Positions 3,662 through 5,268 of a stretch of 5,268 nt of DNA are shown one piece after another. A program made the position numbers and the translations under genes. Within the stretch, counting starts at the first letter, position 1, and the number at the start of each line of letters is the position of its first letter. Source of the stretch: Nitrososphaerota archaeon (GTDB lineage Archaea > Thermoproteota > Nitrososphaeria > Nitrososphaerales > JAHFOH01); NCBI GenBank assembly GCA_023266955.1, contig JAHFOH010000107.1:1-5268 (forward strand), given 5' to 3'. The notes beneath the pieces are model-generated. The model made no database searches and had not been told where the DNA came from. It worked only from the letters and a program-made list of their open reading frames with translations.

Positions 3662-5268
3662 ATGGGTTCTGAAAAATTCCCGGTCTTCGTTCGAAGCGCA
3701 ACAGGCTTCGTTAGATCGATGACGGCTCGGGACATGCTTTTCCTCAATGTGGTGTCTTTCGGAGGAGCGTGGTCAATCATCTATGCATTGGAATATGCTC
3801 CACTCTATGGTGGCAGCCCAATTGTCAGTCTTCTGCTGACCGTGCCAGGCATTCTGGCACTCCTTGGTGTCTACTACATATTCCAAGTGACTATGCCTAG
3901 ATCTGGTGGAGACTATGTCTTTATGAGTAGAGCTCTGCATCCAGCCATAGCCCTTGCCGCAAACTTCGCTGGGTACGCCTTCTTCCTGTGGTTTTGGATT
4001 GGTGATGCAGCAGCTGTTTTTTCAAGTCAGGGCTTAGCACAGACGCTTAGTGTTTACGGTTCTCTGACTGGTCAAAAATGGGCTACCGATGCGGCAGGTG
4101 CTTTTAACCCTACGACGACTTTTGTCGTGGGTACGATTGCTATAGCAATCTTCACTGCAATTGTCCTTCGGAGTACTCGACTGTACTTCAGGATCCAGAA
4201 CGTTGCAATGGTCATCGCCGTTCTCGCCATACTAGTGATTATCGCGCTACTCGCGGGGACAAACGCGACCTCCTTCGCAAGCGTGTTGAATGATTATGCT
4301 ACCAAACAGGGCATCAATCTTGCTGGCGGCGCATATCAAAATATCACAGGTGCTGGAACTGCCTACTGGGGCGGCTCCGTTCCTACAGACCTCACATCAA
4401 GCACCGGAGCAGGGTATACTTTCACGCTGATACCTCTTTGGTTCACAGTCTTGTTTTGGGTTTACGTATCCAACTACTGTGGTGGGGAAACAAAGAATGT
4501 CAGGAGTAGTGCTAAGACAGCTCTCTTCGGAAGTTTCACAATAATCTTTCTAACTACACTAGCTGTCTTGGGGATTGCTTACTCGAATCTCGGGGCGGAA
4601 TTCCTGACTGGCGCTGGCTACTATGCCTTTGCTTACGCTCCAAATCCTCTACCGGTATTTCCAAACCTGACACTCTTCGCAGCCCTTCTAGCCAACAATC
4701 CTCTCCTTGTTTGGTTCATCGGAATAGGAGTGGTTGCTGGTTTCGTTCTTGTTGCTCCCCAATGCATGGTCTTAATGTCAAGAATCCTATTCGGTTATTC
4801 GTTCGACCGCGTTGCGCCGAGCTTCGTTTCTGACATTAGTGATAGGTGGCACACGCCTGTAAAGGGTATTCTCATTGCCGCTGCAGGGGGCGAAGTTTTC
4901 TTGCTATTCTTAAGCGGTGTTGTCGGTGCCCCATCACCTTTTCCCGGGTTCCCTTCTGCCATAGCTTTCCTGCTCTATTCCTACGCCGGCCTAGCTGCAA
5001 TAGGAGTAACTTTCACCTTCGTAGCAATATCAGCCATCATCTTCCCGTTCAGGAGGAGGGAACTCTATGAAACTGCATGCCCAGTGAAGCGAAAAATAGC
5101 TGGCTTGCCTCTGCTTACTTGGCTCGGCATCATTGCTCTGGCCTATATCCTCGGCACTATAGGCTACTACACTTACAACTATAACTTCTACTTTGGAGCT
5201 GGGTCACTTGCAGCAACTTCCTACTTCCCATTCTTAGGAGCAGTTGCAGGTCTTTTCGTAGCCTCTAT
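3662..5268 (+). CDS. APC-superfamily amino acid permease, C-terminus cut by window edge
   Basis: The open frame encodes 535 residues and continues past the right edge. It is a membrane transporter of the amino acid-polyamine-organocation type, likely importing an amino acid or amine with a coupled ion. Hydrophobic segments lie roughly at 25-45, 55-77, 95-125, 152-170, 180-200, 252-272, 287-308, 340-368, 400-422, 432-462 and 480-502, with a twelfth beginning near 520. Basic residues cluster in the even loops (MPRSGGDYVFMSRALHP 78-94, LRSTRLYFR 169-177, FRRRELYE 463-470), giving an inside N-terminus. Family signatures are SGGDYVFMSRALHP, GGETKNVRSSAKTA (274-287) and SRILFGYSFDRVAP (373-386) followed by HTPVKG (397-402). 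A long Gly/Ser/Thr-rich outer loop spans 200-251. The start is set by a strong ribosome site and TATA-like box. It is divergent from the dehydrogenase gene, suggesting a shared substrate pathway. The substrate cannot be deduced. Confidence 0.93.
   Translation, partial: MGSEKFPVFVRSATGFVRSMTARDMLFLNVVSFGGAWSIIYALEYAPLYGGSPIVSLLLTVPGILALLGVYYIFQVTMPRSGGDYVFMSRALHPAIALAANFAGYAFFLWFWIGDAAAVFSSQGLAQTLSVYGSLTGQKWATDAAGAFNPTTTFVVGTIAIAIFTAIVLRSTRLYFRIQNVAMVIAVLAILVIIALLAGTNATSFASVLNDYATKQGINLAGGAYQNITGAGTAYWGGSVPTDLTSSTGAGYTFTLIPLWFTVLFWVYVSNYCGGETKNVRSSAKTALFGSFTIIFLTTLAVLGIAYSNLGAEFLTGAGYYAFAYAPNPLPVFPNLTLFAALLANNPLLVWFIGIGVVAGFVLVAPQCMVLMSRILFGYSFDRVAPSFVSDISDRWHTPVKGILIAAAGGEVFLLFLSGVVGAPSPFPGFPSAIAFLLYSYAGLAAIGVTFTFVAISAIIFPFRRRELYETACPVKRKIAGLPLLTWLGIIALAYILGTIGYYTYNYNFYFGAGSLAATSYFPFLGAVAGLFVAS

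Noticed and set aside
4846..5070. A 74-codon plus-strand open frame with many Cys, Arg and His residues
   Set aside because: It lies in another frame inside the permease coding region, whose own frame shows clear transporter motifs throughout. The odd composition follows from the hydrophobic codons of the permease.
1..5268. CRISPR array, insertion sequence, attachment site or other mobile DNA
   Set aside because: No regularly spaced direct repeats, transposase or integrase fragments, terminal inverted repeats or abrupt composition shift were seen on either strand.

Overview
The window reads as archaeal chromosomal DNA. The evidence is a Dpo4-like Y-family DNA polymerase, TATA-like boxes about 25-40 bases before start codons, short or absent 5' leaders, a GGTGA-type ribosome site, an oligo-T terminator, and GTG/TTG starts. 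Base composition looks moderate and even. A lineage in the TACK group (Bathyarchaeia/Nitrososphaeria-like) or a euryarchaeon would fit, but I cannot fix it from sequence alone. I see no mobile element, CRISPR array, rRNA or convincing tRNA.

Layout. Bases 1-131 (minus) hold the start of a gene for an exported protein that runs off the left edge. Bases 132-304 are an intergenic stretch with a TATA-like box for that gene, two imperfect palindromes and a T6 terminator for the genes upstream. Bases 305-2232 (minus) hold a two-gene unit: a DUF72/YecE-family protein followed 17 bases later by DNA polymerase IV. Bases 2288-3475 (minus) encode a saccharopine dehydrogenase/lysine 6-dehydrogenase-like NAD(P) oxidoreductase. 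Bases 3476-3661 are a divergent promoter region. From 3662 to the right edge (plus) is the first 535 residues of an APC-superfamily amino acid permease.

Two themes emerge. The divergently transcribed permease and amino-acid-dehydrogenase-like enzyme suggest uptake and oxidation or interconversion of an amino acid, perhaps lysine or a related compound; this is inferred from context. The DUF72-dinB pair links a TIM-barrel protein of unknown function to translesion DNA synthesis. The three minus-strand genes lie close together (55 and 17 bases), so partial co-transcription is possible, although a TATA-like box sits just before the DUF72 gene.

I did not find a clearly new system. The best leads are the DUF72-dinB linkage, the repeated motif in the divergent promoter, the palindromes upstream of the exported-protein gene, and the glycosylation-type sites confined to the outer loops of the permease.
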